Origin: Methylopila jiangsuensis
GTDB taxonomy: Bacteria; Pseudomonadota; Alphaproteobacteria; Rhizobiales; Methylopilaceae
Direction of reading: 5' to 3'
NCBI RefSeq assembly: GCF_027922305.1
Contig: NZ_BSFK01000016.1
Coordinates: forward strand, 864,565 to 928,564
Length of the DNA: 64,000 bases
Shown: piece by piece, positions 43,086 to 52,230 of the stretch
Numbering within the stretch: position 1 is the first letter of the stretch
How the letters are laid out: each line of letters begins with the position of its first letter
Translations under genes and position numbers: made by a program
The notes under the pieces: model-generated
The model's database searches: none
Told to the model about the DNA's origin: nothing
What the model saw: the letters and a program-made list of their open reading frames with translations, nothing else

Positions 43086-44423
43086 GTGAGCCAACCTTCC
43101 AATCCCGCGCTGAGGCCAAACGTCTCTGAAAAGAAACGTTGGACGCAGATCGTCGTCGGCGTCGTCTGCATGATCGCGACCGCGAACATCCAGTACGCGT
43201 GGACGCTGTTCGTCCCCGAGATCCAGTCCACCTTCGGCTGGGACCGCGCGTCCATCCAGATCGCCTTCACCATCTTCGTGCTGGTGCAGACCTGGCTGAC
43301 GCCGATCGAAGGCTACTTCATCGACAAGTACGGCCCGCGCGCCATGGTCGCCTTCGGCGCCCTGTTCATGGGCGCGTCGTGGGTCATCAACTCCCAGGCG
43401 ACCTCGCTCGCGGGCTTCTACCTCGGCGCGGCCGTGGGCGGCATCGGCGTGGGCTGCATCTACGCCACCTGCATCAACAACGCGCTGAAGTGGTTCCCGG
43501 ACCGTCGCGGCCTCGCGGTCGGCCTGACCGCCGGCGGCTACGGCATGGGCTCGGCGGCGACCATCCTGCCGATCGCCTCGATGATCCAGTCGTCGGGCTT
43601 CCAGTCCACCTTCCTGTTCTTCGGCATCCTGCAGGGCATCCTGGCCTTCGTGGCCGCCATGTTCCTGCGCGCTCCGTCCAAGGACGAAGTGAAGGTCTCC
43701 GACAAGATCGCCCAGTCCCGCCGCGACTACACGCTGACGGAGGCCATGCGCACCAAGCTGTTCTGGCTGATGTTCTTCATGTTCATCTGCGTCGTGACCG
43801 GCGGCATGATGGCGGTCGCTCAGCTCGGCGTCATCGCGCAGGATCTCGGCGTCAAGAACTACAGCGTCAACCTCTACTTCTTCACCATGGCCGCCCTGCC
43901 GCTCGCCCTGATGCTCGACCGCATCATGAACGGCATCTCCCGCCCGCTGTTCGGCTGGATCTCGGACAACATCGGCCGCGAGAAGACGATGGTCATCGCC
44001 TTCACCCTCGAAGGCCTCGGCATCATCGCGCTCGGCTACTTCGGCCATAACCCCTACGCCTTCCTGATCCTGTCCGGCGTGGTGTTCCTGGCCTGGGGCG
44101 AAGTCTACTCCCTGTTCTCGGCTCTCGCCGGCGACGCCTTCGGCACCAAGCACATCGGCAAGATCTATGGCGTGCTGTACTGCGCCAAGGGCATCGGCGC
44201 GCTGTTCGTCCCCGTCGGCAACCTGCTGATGGAAGCGACCGGCACCTGGGCCACCGTGCTCTACACCGTCGCCTCCATGGACCTGCTGGCCGCCTTCCTC
44301 GCGATCGTCGCCCTGCGGCCGATCCTGGCCGAGCACGTCCGCCGCTCCGGCATCGCCCATCCGGCGACCCGGGACGAGGTCGCGCCGGCCGCCGACGGCA
44401 AGAGCTCGCTCGCCCGCGCCTGA
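43086..44423 (+). CDS. oxlT: Oxalate/formate antiporter (MFS)
   Basis: 445-residue MFS transporter of the oxalate:formate exchange family, with 12 helices and characteristic lines such as YAWTLFVPEIQSTFGWDRA, WFPDRRGLAVGLTAGGYG and LDRIMNGISRPLFGWISDN. It brings oxalate in against formate made by decarboxylation. The GTG at 43086 has GAGGA 7 bases upstream. Codon use is less GC-extreme and enriched in common codons, hinting at high expression. No oxalyl-CoA decarboxylase or formyl-CoA transferase gene lies beside it in the window, so the pathway must be completed elsewhere. A classical terminator follows. Confidence 0.9.
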   Translation: MSQPSNPALRPNVSEKKRWTQIVVGVVCMIATANIQYAWTLFVPEIQSTFGWDRASIQIAFTIFVLVQTWLTPIEGYFIDKYGPRAMVAFGALFMGASWVINSQATSLAGFYLGAAVGGIGVGCIYATCINNALKWFPDRRGLAVGLTAGGYGMGSAATILPIASMIQSSGFQSTFLFFGILQGILAFVAAMFLRAPSKDEVKVSDKIAQSRRDYTLTEAMRTKLFWLMFFMFICVVTGGMMAVAQLGVIAQDLGVKNYSVNLYFFTMAALPLALMLDRIMNGISRPLFGWISDNIGREKTMVIAFTLEGLGIIALGYFGHNPYAFLILSGVVFLAWGEVYSLFSALAGDAFGTKHIGKIYGVLYCAKGIGALFVPVGNLLMEATGTWATVLYTVASMDLLAAFLAIVALRPILAEHVRRSGIAHPATRDEVAPAADGKSSLARA

Positions 44424-44482
44424 TCTTCAAGAACCCTCGCGGCGAGGGGCGGGTTCTCCCATAACCGCCTCTCGCCTCACTG

Positions 44483-44513
44483 AAGGCGGGCTCCCCAAGA
44501 GCCCGCCTTTTTT
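44483..44513 (+). terminator. Intrinsic terminator of oxlT
   Basis: 10-bp stem (44483-44492 with 44500-44509, 7-base loop) followed by six T (44508-44513). The clearest rho-independent terminator in the window, 60 bases after the oxlT stop. Confidence 0.92.
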
Positions 44514-44599
44514 GCTGTTCCGGATTCCGGCCGCGCCATGGGAAAGCCGCCGTTCTGGCCCAAGCGGAAGTGGTCTTGAAGTCACAAGGGGACACGGGC

Positions 44600-45214
44600 A
44601 TGACGATCACACGGCGCCACGCCTTGATCCTGACGGCGGGCGCGGCGCTGGCCGCGGGGCCGGCCGCAGCCGACGATCTGTCCCGCGAGATGATCGTGGG
44701 CGATCCCGCGGCCCCGGTCGGCGGCGCGCCGCGCGGCGACGTCACCCTCGTCGCCTTCCTCGACTACAACTGCCCCTACTGCAAAACCTCGGCGCCGGCG
44801 TTGAAGACGGTGGTGCGGGAGGATGGCCGCGTGCGGCTGGTCTACAAGGACTGGCCGATCCTCGGACGCAATTCGGTCTACGGCGCCAAGCTCGCGCTCG
44901 CCGCCCACCGGCAGGGACGCTACGAGACGGCGCATGCGGCGCTGATGGCGCTGAAGGGCGCGAGCCGGCCGACCACGGATCTGGACGAAGCGGTCGCCGC
45001 GGCCGGCGTCGACATGGACCGGCTGCGCCGGGACGCCGCGCGGGACGAGGCGGCGATCGTCGCCCTGCTCAAGCGCAACGACGCCCAGGCCAAGGGCATG
45101 GGGTTTCCCGGCACGCCGATCTATCTGGTCGGGCCGCTGCTGGTGGCGGAGGCCCCCGACGTGGAGCGCTTCAAGGCGGCCGTGGCCAGGGCGCGGGCGC
45201 GCCAGAAGGGCTGA
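44600..45214 (+). CDS. DsbA-family periplasmic thioredoxin-like protein
   Basis: 204 residues: a signal peptide (residues 1-24, RRHALILTAGAALAAGPAAA, start charged but without a full twin-arginine motif), then a DsbA fold. The redox site is CPYC in FLDYNCPYCKTS, and the cis-Pro loop is GFPGTPIYLVG near the C-terminus. This matches the alphaproteobacterial Com1-like/DsbA-type thiol oxidases, which introduce or shuffle disulfides in exported proteins. Start ATG at 44600. It stands after the oxlT terminator and converges on the RNA methyltransferase gene 10 bases away. Confidence 0.87.
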   Translation: MTITRRHALILTAGAALAAGPAAADDLSREMIVGDPAAPVGGAPRGDVTLVAFLDYNCPYCKTSAPALKTVVREDGRVRLVYKDWPILGRNSVYGAKLALAAHRQGRYETAHAALMALKGASRPTTDLDEAVAAAGVDMDRLRRDAARDEAAIVALLKRNDAQAKGMGFPGTPIYLVGPLLVAEAPDVERFKAAVARARARQKG

Positions 45215-45224
45215 CGAGCGGCCC

Positions 45225-46463
45225 TCAGGGCCGCTGGAACACGCCCACCGCCTCCACATGGGCGGCGTGGCGGAACTGGTCCACCGGGGTCAGCTTGGTC
45301 AGCCGGTAGCCGCCGCGGATCAGGATGGCGGCGTCGCGGGCGAGCGTTCCCGCGTCGCAGGAGACCGCCACCACCAGCGGAACCTTCGACTCCGCGATCA
45401 TCCGCGCCTGCGCCTCCGCGCCCGCGCGCGGCGGGTCGAAGGCGACCGCGTCGAAGCCGTTCAGCTCGGCCGCGGTGAGGGGGCGGCGGAACAGGTCGCG
45501 GGCCTCGGCGCGGATGCGCTTCAGGCCCGGCGCCTTGCGCGCCGCGGCGTCGAGCGCCGCGATCGCCTTGCGGTCGGCCTCCGCCGCATAGACCTCCGCG
45601 GTCTCCGCGAACCGGAACGCGAAGGCCCCGACGCCGCAGAACAGGTCCGCGACCTTCCTGCGTTTGGCCAGCGCGGCGCGGGCGAGGCTCACGATGGTCT
45701 CCTCGCCGAGCGCCGTCGCCTGCAGGAAGCCGCCGGGCGCGGGCGTGACCCAGGCCCGGCCCATGGCGATCAGCGGCTTGCGCCGCTCCACCACCACGTC
45801 GCCATGGATCGCGAGCCGCGCCAGATCAAGCCGGTCGGCGAGCTGGACCAGCTTCAGCCGCAGCGCCTCCGACGGCGCCCCGAGGCCCCGGACATCGACG
45901 TCCAGCCCGCCCTCCGAGGCGGTGACGACGATGTCGAGCGGCTTGGCGGCGCGGGCGAGCGTGGCGGCCAGCGCCCGCGCCGCCGGCAGCGCGCCGCGCA
46001 GGCCGGGGGCGAGCAGGGGGCAGGCGTCGATCGCCGCGATGGCGTGGCTGCGCGCCTGCGCGAAGCCGACCCGCACGCGGCCGTCCGCGTCGGCGCGGGC
46101 GTGGAAGGTGGCGCGCCGCCGGCCCTCGCCATGGGCGTCGCGGCAGGGATCGGTCACGGCGGCCACGTCCAGCCGTTCCCGGCGGAAGGCGTCCAGCAGC
46201 AGCTCCCGCTTCCAGCCGAGCGCCGCCGTCTGTTCAAACTCCTGCAGCGCGCAGCCGCCGCAGATCCCGACCTCCGGGCAGTAAGGCGCCACACGCTGCG
46301 GCGAAGGCTCCAGCACCGCCAGCAGCCGGCCCCGGTCGCCGTCGCGCTCCACCTCCACCCGTTCGCCGGGCAGCGCCCGGGGGATAAAAAGCGGCCCGGA
46401 GGCGGTGTCCGCCACGCCGTCGCCGCGATGGCCGAGCCGGTCGATGGTGACGAGTTCAACCAT
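45225..46463 (-). CDS. 23S rRNA (uracil-5-)-methyltransferase, RlmD/RlmC-like
   Basis: 412-residue class of SAM-dependent RNA m5U methyltransferase. An N-terminal TRAM-like domain (residues 1-55) is followed by Fe-S cluster cysteines (YCPEVGICGGC) and the RNA-methylase domain. Catalytic Cys is in VAVSCDAGTLARD, after the FDPPRAGAEAQ motif, and SAM motif VADLFCGVGAFAF. Whether the target is U1939 or another uracil is not certain from sequence, so no symbol is given. Start ATG at 46463 overlaps the tlyA stop by 8 bases; they form a two-gene operon of RNA-modifying enzymes. Confidence 0.88.
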   Translation of the reverse strand: MVELVTIDRLGHRGDGVADTASGPLFIPRALPGERVEVERDGDRGRLLAVLEPSPQRVAPYCPEVGICGGCALQEFEQTAALGWKRELLLDAFRRERLDVAAVTDPCRDAHGEGRRRATFHARADADGRVRVGFAQARSHAIAAIDACPLLAPGLRGALPAARALAATLARAAKPLDIVVTASEGGLDVDVRGLGAPSEALRLKLVQLADRLDLARLAIHGDVVVERRKPLIAMGRAWVTPAPGGFLQATALGEETIVSLARAALAKRRKVADLFCGVGAFAFRFAETAEVYAAEADRKAIAALDAAARKAPGLKRIRAEARDLFRRPLTAAELNGFDAVAFDPPRAGAEAQARMIAESKVPLVVAVSCDAGTLARDAAILIRGGYRLTKLTPVDQFRHAAHVEAVGVFQRP

Positions 46464-47211
46464 TCCCGCGCCGCGCTCCGAGCAGGTACTCCACATTGCC
46501 GTCGCCGCCGGCGATGGGCGAGGGGACGACGCCAAGCTCCGCAAAGCGCATATCGGCGGCGAGCGCGCGGGCGGCCTCCACCACGCGTTCGCGGGCGCCG
46601 GCGTCCTTGACCACGCCGTTCTTGCCGATGTCGCGCTTGCCCACCTCGAACTGGGGCTTCACCAGCGCCACCAGCGTCGCGTCGGGACGTGCGAGCGCGA
46701 GCGCCGCCGGCAGCACGGCGGCGAGCGGCGCGAAGCTGACGTCGCACACGACCAGCGACGGAGGCGCCGGCAGACGCCCGCGATCGAGGGCGCGGATGTC
46801 CGTCTCTTCGAGGCTCGAGAGGCGCGGATGGCCGCGCAGGCTCGGGTGCAGCTGGTCGCGGCCCACATCGACCGCGGTCACATGCGCCGCGCCGCGCTCC
46901 AGCAGAACCTGCGAGAAGCCGCCGGTGGAGGCGCCCACGTCCAGCGCGTGGCGGCCGGCGACATCGATCGAGAAGACGTCCAGCGCATGGGCCAGCTTCA
47001 CTCCGCCCCGGGACACGTAAGGGTGCGCCGGAACCGCTGAGATCGTCGCGTCCGGCGCCACCATGTCGGAGGCGCGCGCCACCGTCCGGCCGTCCGCGGT
47101 GACGCCGCCGGCCGCGATCGCCGCCTGCGCCTTGGCGCGGCTTTCGAACAGGCCGCGCTCGACCAGAAGCTGGTCGGCGCGCCGTCGGAGGGAGGGCGTA
47201 GGCTGGGACAC
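46456..47211 (-). CDS. tlyA: TlyA family rRNA 2'-O-methyltransferase / hemolysin A-type
   Basis: 251 residues: an S4 RNA-binding domain (about 1-65, RADQLLVERGLFESRAKAQ) and an FtsJ-like Rossmann methyltransferase (LDVGASTGGFSQVLLERG, SAM-binding). The family methylates ribose in 16S and 23S rRNA (capreomycin site) in mycobacteria; the older name hemolysin came from cloning effects. The start codon is GTG at 47211. It is followed at once by the m5U methyltransferase gene, overlapping by 8 bases. In many bacteria this gene follows dxs, which is absent here. Confidence 0.9.
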   Translation of the reverse strand: MSQPTPSLRRRADQLLVERGLFESRAKAQAAIAAGGVTADGRTVARASDMVAPDATISAVPAHPYVSRGGVKLAHALDVFSIDVAGRHALDVGASTGGFSQVLLERGAAHVTAVDVGRDQLHPSLRGHPRLSSLEETDIRALDRGRLPAPPSLVVCDVSFAPLAAVLPAALALARPDATLVALVKPQFEVGKRDIGKNGVVKDAGARERVVEAARALAADMRFAELGVVPSPIAGGDGNVEYLLGARRGNG

Positions 47212-47339
47212 GGGTCCTGTGGCGGCGTCGCTTCCGGGAAACCGCGCCTCTCTAGCAGATCGACGCGCAGCGCGGGAGGGCGCGCGTTAACGGCGGCCGG
47301 GTTACGCTTAGCCTTGAAGTTGAGCGGGGGGATGAGCGC

Positions 47340-48713
47340 ATGACGGACGGGCCGGGCGTCGTTGAACTGGTGGACGTCGGCCGTCGCCGGCTGCTCGGAG
47401 CGACGCTCGCCGGCGCCGCGGTCCTCGCCGCGCCGGGGCTCGCGCAGGCCATGGTCGGCGCGCTCGACGCGGGCGCGCTGGGCGTGAAGCCCGGCGACGG
47501 CGACCAGAGCGCGGCGCTCGCCCGCGCGCTCGCCCGTGCGGCGAAGGAGGCGCGGCCGCTGGCGCTTCCGCCGGGGCGCTACCGGGTCGCCAACGTCGCT
47601 CTGCCGGAGGGCGCCGTTCTCGTCGGCGCGCCGGAGCTGACCCGGCTGGAGCTTGCGGCGCCGGGGCCGCTGCTGGTGGCGAAGGGCGTAAGGCGCATCG
47701 CCCTGCGCGGCCTTGTGCTCGACGGCGCCAGCGCGCCGGCCGATTTCCAGACCGGCGCGCTGCACCTGGAGGACGTGGGCGAGGTCGCGCTGGATGAACT
47801 CGCCGTGCTGGACGCCGGCGGCAGCGGCGTCGTGCTGCTGCGCTCGGGCGGCGCGCTGCGTCGCAGCCACATCGAACAGGCGCGCCATGCGGGGCTGTTC
47901 TGCATGGACGGCAAGGGCGTGACGGTCAGCGACAATCTGGTGCGCGGCTGCCGCAACAACGGCGTCGTGGTGCGGCGCAGCGCCAAGGCCGACGACGGCT
48001 CGGTCATCGCCAACAACCGCATCGAGGATACGGGGGCGCTCGACGGCGGGCTCGGCTGGAACGGCAACGCGGTCAACGTCTCCAAGGCCGGCGGGGTCAT
48101 GGTCTCCGGCAACGCCATCCGGCGCTCCGCCTTCTCCGCCGTGCGCGCCCACGAGACCACCGACGTGCTGATCTCCGGCAACGTCTGTCTCGAAGGCGGC
48201 GAGACCGCGCTTTACGTGGAGTTCGGCTTCGACGGCGCCGTGGTGTCCGGCAATCTGGTGGACGGCGCCGCGAGCGGGATCGCCGCCGCGAACTTCAGGG
48301 AAGGCGGCAAGCTCGCCGCCGTGACGGGCAACGTGCTGCGCAACCTGTTCCGCCGCAAGCTGCTGGACATGCCGGGCGAGGGCTACGGCCTCGGGATCGG
48401 GATCGAGGCGGGCGCGGCGGTCACCGGCAACGTGATCGAAAACGCGGCGGCGTTCGGGATCTACGCCGGATGGGGTCCCTATCTCCGGGACGTCGCCGTG
48501 AGCGGCAACGTCATCCGCGAGTGCGAGGTGGGAATCGGCGTCTCCGTGGTGGACGGGGCCGGCCCGACCACCATCGCCGGCAACGTCATCGCGGGGTCGC
48601 GCAAGGGCGCGGTCGTCGGCTACCGCTGGACCGAAGCCGCCACCCGCGACCTCGCCGTGGTGGGCGCTGCCGGTTTTCCAGGCCTGACGGTGGGATCGAA
48701 CACGATCCGCTGA
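47340..48713 (+). CDS. Tat-exported TIGR03808-type parallel beta-helix protein
   Basis: 457 residues. A Tat-type signal (GRRRLLGATLAGAAVLAAPGLAQA region, residues about 15-38) leads into a long run of about 20 beta-helix rungs. Many rungs have the pattern V-x-G-N-x-I/V (VSGNAIRR, ISGNVCLEG, VTGNVIENA, IAGNVIAG), with Asn ladders. The TIGR03808 family is known only as a Tat-translocated repetitive protein of Rhizobiales and has no tested function; folds of this type usually bind or cleave polysaccharide. Possible starts near 47340 agree with the Tat signal. Monocistronic. Confidence 0.87.
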   Translation: MTDGPGVVELVDVGRRRLLGATLAGAAVLAAPGLAQAMVGALDAGALGVKPGDGDQSAALARALARAAKEARPLALPPGRYRVANVALPEGAVLVGAPELTRLELAAPGPLLVAKGVRRIALRGLVLDGASAPADFQTGALHLEDVGEVALDELAVLDAGGSGVVLLRSGGALRRSHIEQARHAGLFCMDGKGVTVSDNLVRGCRNNGVVVRRSAKADDGSVIANNRIEDTGALDGGLGWNGNAVNVSKAGGVMVSGNAIRRSAFSAVRAHETTDVLISGNVCLEGGETALYVEFGFDGAVVSGNLVDGAASGIAAANFREGGKLAAVTGNVLRNLFRRKLLDMPGEGYGLGIGIEAGAAVTGNVIENAAAFGIYAGWGPYLRDVAVSGNVIRECEVGIGVSVVDGAGPTTIAGNVIAGSRKGAVVGYRWTEAATRDLAVVGAAGFPGLTVGSNTIR

Positions 48714-49068
48714 TCGGATGCGGATTATAACCACTTGAATTTCTTAGATTTCAGAAAAGCCGCAACCTTTGCTGCGTCGCAAAGAACAATAAGGTTAACA
48801 GCTTCTTAACAATGGCGGCGTTGCGACATTTCAGAGACAGTCCCGTGGGAATGAGATTGAGCGACCGTTAGGGGAGTAGCATTCGGCGCGCAAAAACTGT
48901 CCTCTGCATCCAGCGGAGCCGAGTCGGGGGACGCTTATTCGCCTTTAGTCGTGCGGTTGCTGACTTTCGATTTGAGAGGGTGGCAAGCGCAAACCGAAAG
49001 CGGAAACGAAATTGATCTCGGATAAGCGGCGCGCCCGGAAAAGGGGCGTCGATCGGAGGAAGGAACGA
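48714..49068 (+). promoter_or_regulatory. AT-rich leader region before the outer-membrane protein gene
   Basis: 355 bases, much lower in GC than the genes around it. Contains TTTGC/GCAAA (48768-48772 with 48779-48783, 6-base gap) and GTTAA/TTAAC (48794-48798 with 48806-48810), both operator-like. A long leader and a strong GGAGGAAGGA site before the ATG at 49069 fit a highly expressed, regulated porin-like gene. No ORF. Confidence 0.5.
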
Positions 49069-49935
49069 ATGAACACTGTGATGAAGTATGCGGCGGCAGG
49101 CGCCTTTGCGCTGGGCGCCATGACCACCGCGGCCTTCGCGGGCTCCGTGACGCAGCCGGGTGAGCGCGTCGGCCTCGCCGCTGGCGCTCCGCTGCCGGAA
49201 GGCGTGTACTTCGTGAACACGCTCGACTGGGGCGTTCGTCGCGTGCGTGACGGCAATGGCGGCCGTGGCGACGTGACCGTCGCCGTCGACATCCCGGTCA
49301 TCGCCTGGTCGACCCCGTGGCAGGTGCTCGGCGGCCGCGTCCAGGTTCTGGTCGCCACCCCGCTGATCCATGTCGCGACCGACAACAACCTTGGCGGCGA
49401 CACCGAGTACGGCTTCTACAACCCGTTCGCGGCCGTCCAGCTCGCCTGGGATCTCGGCGGCGGCTTCGGCTTCAGCTACTACGCCGGCTTCTACTTCAAC
49501 GCCGGCTCGAACGATCTCGCCTTCCAGTCGACCTCGTTCAACCACGCCGCCGCGGTCAGCTACACCGCTGACGGCTGGAACCTGACGGCGAACCTGATCA
49601 ACGGCATTCACATCGACGAAGACCGCGGCTACCGCTACCCGGACTTCTTCAACCTCGATCTGACGGCCACCAAGACCTTCGGCAAGTGGGAGCTCGGTCT
49701 CGCCGCTTACGGTTCCTGGGACTACAACTCGCCGCGCGGCGTCGCCAAGCAGAGCCAGTTCGCGCTCGGCCCGCTCGTCGGCTACAACTTCGGTCCGGTC
49801 ATCCTGCAGGCTTACCTGACCCGCGACGTCTACCAGAAGAACTACGGCGGCAAGGACACCCGCTTCTGGTCGCGCATCATCGTGCCGCTGTGGTCGCCCG
49901 AGAAGCCGCTGGCTCCGCTGGTCACCAAGTACTGA
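49069..49935 (+). CDS. Outer-membrane transporter, phenol-degradation MetA family
   Basis: 288 residues: a signal peptide (cleavage after TAAFA, residue 24), then a transmembrane barrel with the SphA/MetA-type (PF13557) pattern of short amphipathic strands (VQLAWDLGGGFGFSYYAGFYF, and so on). Such proteins are linked to uptake of hydrophobic or aromatic compounds, but the specific substrate is unknown; the assignment rests on length, barrel pattern and overall look. The gene uses less GC-rich, preferred codons (ending AAC, AAG, CTG) than its neighbours, and has a very strong ribosome-binding site, implying abundance. Followed by an intrinsic terminator. Confidence 0.78.
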   Translation: MNTVMKYAAAGAFALGAMTTAAFAGSVTQPGERVGLAAGAPLPEGVYFVNTLDWGVRRVRDGNGGRGDVTVAVDIPVIAWSTPWQVLGGRVQVLVATPLIHVATDNNLGGDTEYGFYNPFAAVQLAWDLGGGFGFSYYAGFYFNAGSNDLAFQSTSFNHAAAVSYTADGWNLTANLINGIHIDEDRGYRYPDFFNLDLTATKTFGKWELGLAAYGSWDYNSPRGVAKQSQFALGPLVGYNFGPVILQAYLTRDVYQKNYGGKDTRFWSRIIVPLWSPEKPLAPLVTKY

Positions 49936-49967
49936 GATCGATCGGTTCCTGAGAGAACCGGTTCGGA

Positions 49968-49995
49968 CGGGGAGCGCCTTGGCGCTCCCCGTTTT
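49968..49995 (+). terminator. Intrinsic terminator after the outer-membrane protein
   Basis: 11-bp stem (49968-49978 with 49981-49991; the inner pairs must open to form a loop) followed by TTTT at 49992-49995. A shorter stem GGTTC/GAACC at 49944-49959 comes first. Confidence 0.85.
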
Positions 49996-50120
49996 CGTTT
50001 CGTATATGGCGAGCGCAGTCGCGAGACGTCCTGCGCTTCGCGCCACGGCATCGGGAGGCGGGGCGTCGTCCGACGCCGATCCGGCGAGCGCGCGCTTCGC
50101 CGAAGCGCCGGTTCGGACAT

Positions 50121-50142
50121 CCGCCTGCGGCGGGCATGACGG
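50121..50142. repeat. REP-like palindromic element C
   Basis: Stem CCGCC/GGCGG (50121-50125 with 50129-50133) followed by the core GGGCATGACGG at 50132-50142, identical to elements A, B and D. Lies between the convergent ends of the outer-membrane protein gene and the histidine kinase gene. Confidence 0.6.
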
Positions 50143-50210
50143 CGAGTGAGCGTCCAGCCGGTCTGAAGCCTGCGCCAAGGAGGATCGAAGCCGTCGGAGG
50201 GAAGGCGTCG

Positions 50211-51569
50211 TCAGGCTTCGAGTTCAGGCGACAGCGGCAGGCGCAGCGTGACCCGCAGGCCGCCGCTGACCCGGTTCTCCAGCGCCAGCGCCCCGCCGGC
50301 GGCCTCCGCCAGGCTCGAGGCGATCGACAGACCGAGCCCGGCGCCGCCGCTGGTGGTGTCCAGCCGCTCTCCCCGCTTCAGCACGTTGGCGAGCTTGTCC
50401 GGCGGCACGCCGGCGCCGTCGTCCTCGATCACGATCACGGCTTCGCGGCCCGTCCGCCTGGCGGCGAGGCGGACGCTGAGCCGGCCGTAGCGCGCGGCGT
50501 TTTCCGTCAGCACGCCGAGGAGTTCGGCCAGATCGTCCGCGTCCATGTCGACGCGCAGGTCGTCCGGCGCCTCGATCGTCCAATCCAGCTCTTCGCCCCG
50601 GGGCGTGCGGCGCAGGACGCTCACCACGTCCCGCATCGCCTTCGCCGGATCGGTGCGCGCCCGGCGGTCCCGGTCGGCGATGCGGGCCCGCGCCATCTCG
50701 TGGTCCACGAGGCGGCGCATGGTGGCGATCAGCCCATCGATGTCGTCCGCCGCCTTGGCCTGACCCGCCGCCCGCAGCCGCAGCACGTCGCCGGCGAGCG
50801 CCTGCAGCGGGGTCTTCAGCCGGTGGGCGAGGTCGGCGGCGCGCTCTCGCGCCTTGCGCAACTGCTCCTCGCGGGATTGCAGCAGCGCGTCCACCTCGGA
50901 GGTGAGCGGCTGCACCTCCTTCGGGAAGTCGCTGCCGAGACGCTGCGAGGCGCCGCTGCGGATGCGGGCGATCCGCAGCCTCAGTTCGGTGAGCGGCCGG
51001 AGCCCGATCGCGATCTGCGCCGCGCTCGCCGCCAGCAGCAGCAGCGCCAGCAAGGCGAGATAGGGCAGCAGGTCGCGCCGGAAGTCGGCGGTGGCGCGGG
51101 TGATGTCGGAGCGGTCGATCGCCACCGCCGCCGTCACCCTCTGGGAGCCGAGACGGCGGTCGGTCACCACCTCGCGCAGCACCAGCAGCAGCGGCGCGCC
51201 GCCGGGGCCGGCGATCGTGGTCTGCAGCGGCGCGGGACCCGGCGGGTCCGGCAGCGTCAGCGTGGCGTCCCACAGCGAGCGCGAACGGCGAACGCCGCCG
51301 TCGCTCGCCACCTGCCAGTACAGCCCCGACAGCGGGCGCTCGAAGCGCGGGTCCACCAGCGGGCGCAGCACGTCCAGCGCGCCGCCGCCGTCGCGCCCGA
51401 GACCCGCGATGACCTGGTTGAGGTGCAGCGTGAGCTCCTCCGCCACCCGGCGCTCCACATGGCGCTCGAACAGCAGCGACAGGCCGAAGAAGGCGGCCAC
51501 CAGCGCCAGCCCCACGGAGGCGAGGCCCGCGAAGACGAGCCGGAGGCGCAGCGACAGCCGGTTCAGCAC
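50211..51569 (-). CDS. Sensor histidine kinase
   Basis: 452-residue membrane kinase. TM1 about residues 10-33, a periplasmic sensor domain (about 34-168), TM2 about 169-190, a HAMP-like region, then HisKA with the phospho-acceptor His249 in DLAHRLKTPLQAL, and a HATPase with N box ENAARYG and G1/G2 boxes (DDGAGVPPDK, GGAGLGLSI). The partner is the OmpR-type regulator 3 bases upstream, and the third gene encodes a periplasmic PepSY protein, so together they resemble PhoPQ/QseBC or PepSY-linked envelope sensing. The signal it reads is unknown. Confidence 0.9.
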   Translation of the reverse strand: MLNRLSLRLRLVFAGLASVGLALVAAFFGLSLLFERHVERRVAEELTLHLNQVIAGLGRDGGGALDVLRPLVDPRFERPLSGLYWQVASDGGVRRSRSLWDATLTLPDPPGPAPLQTTIAGPGGAPLLLVLREVVTDRRLGSQRVTAAVAIDRSDITRATADFRRDLLPYLALLALLLLAASAAQIAIGLRPLTELRLRIARIRSGASQRLGSDFPKEVQPLTSEVDALLQSREEQLRKARERAADLAHRLKTPLQALAGDVLRLRAAGQAKAADDIDGLIATMRRLVDHEMARARIADRDRRARTDPAKAMRDVVSVLRRTPRGEELDWTIEAPDDLRVDMDADDLAELLGVLTENAARYGRLSVRLAARRTGREAVIVIEDDGAGVPPDKLANVLKRGERLDTTSGGAGLGLSIASSLAEAAGGALALENRVSGGLRVTLRLPLSPELEA

Positions 51570-51572
51570 CGG

Positions 51573-52229
51573 TCAGGCGCCCATCATGTAGCCGAAGCCC
51601 CTGCGGGTGGTGATCGCCTCCGCGCCGAGCTTCTTGCGCAGCCGCGCCACCATCGCCTCCAGCGCGTTGGCGTCGCGGGAGAAGTCGTCGCCGTAGACGT
51701 GGTCCTGCAGCTCGGTGGTCGACACCACCCGGCCGCGGTGATGGGCCAGATAGCTGACGAGCCGATACTCCAGCGGTGTGACGTTGAGCGGCAGCCCGTT
51801 CTGCGCCACCCGCATGGTGCGGGTGTCGATGGTCAGCTCGCCGATCTCGATGGTGGCGGCGCCGTGGCCGACCGAGCGGCGGATCAGCGCCCGCACCCGC
51901 GCCAGCAGCTCCTCGAACTGGAACGGCTTCGGCAGATAGTCGTCGGCGCCGGCGTCGATGCCCTCCACCCGCTCCGCCCAGCTTCCCCGCGCGGTGAGGA
52001 TGAGCACCGGCATGTGCCGGCCGGCGGCCCGCCACTGCTTGAGCACGCTGATCCCGTCCATGTTCGGCAGGCCGAGATCGAGCACCACGAGGTCGTAATC
52101 CTCGGTGTCGCCCCTGAACCAGGCGTCGCGCCCTTCCGTCACCAGGTCGACGGCGTAGCCGGCGGCGGTCAGCACCGTGCGCACGTCCTCGCCGATGCGC
52201 GGGTCGTCCTCGACCACCAGCAGGCGCAT
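51573..52229 (-). CDS. OmpR/PhoB-family response regulator
   Basis: 218 residues: receiver domain with phospho-acceptor Asp51 in VVLDLGLPNMDG, acid pocket VVEDD, Lys in LPKPFQ, and a C-terminal winged helix (about 125-218, ending KLGAEAITTRRGFGYMMGA). It is controlled by the histidine kinase that follows it. It sits 1 base after the PepSY gene stop, so the three genes (PepSY, regulator, kinase) are one operon. Target genes are unknown; the nearby outer-membrane protein and RTX protein are candidates by position only. Confidence 0.93.
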   Translation of the reverse strand: MRLLVVEDDPRIGEDVRTVLTAAGYAVDLVTEGRDAWFRGDTEDYDLVVLDLGLPNMDGISVLKQWRAAGRHMPVLILTARGSWAERVEGIDAGADDYLPKPFQFEELLARVRALIRRSVGHGAATIEIGELTIDTRTMRVAQNGLPLNVTPLEYRLVSYLAHHRGRVVSTTELQDHVYGDDFSRDANALEAMVARLRKKLGAEAITTRRGFGYMMGA

Positions 52230-52230
52230 G

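Noticed and set aside
47340-48713. Polysaccharide lyase function for the beta-helix protein
   Set aside because: The fold suits it, but I see no catalytic motif of known lyase families; kept as unknown function.
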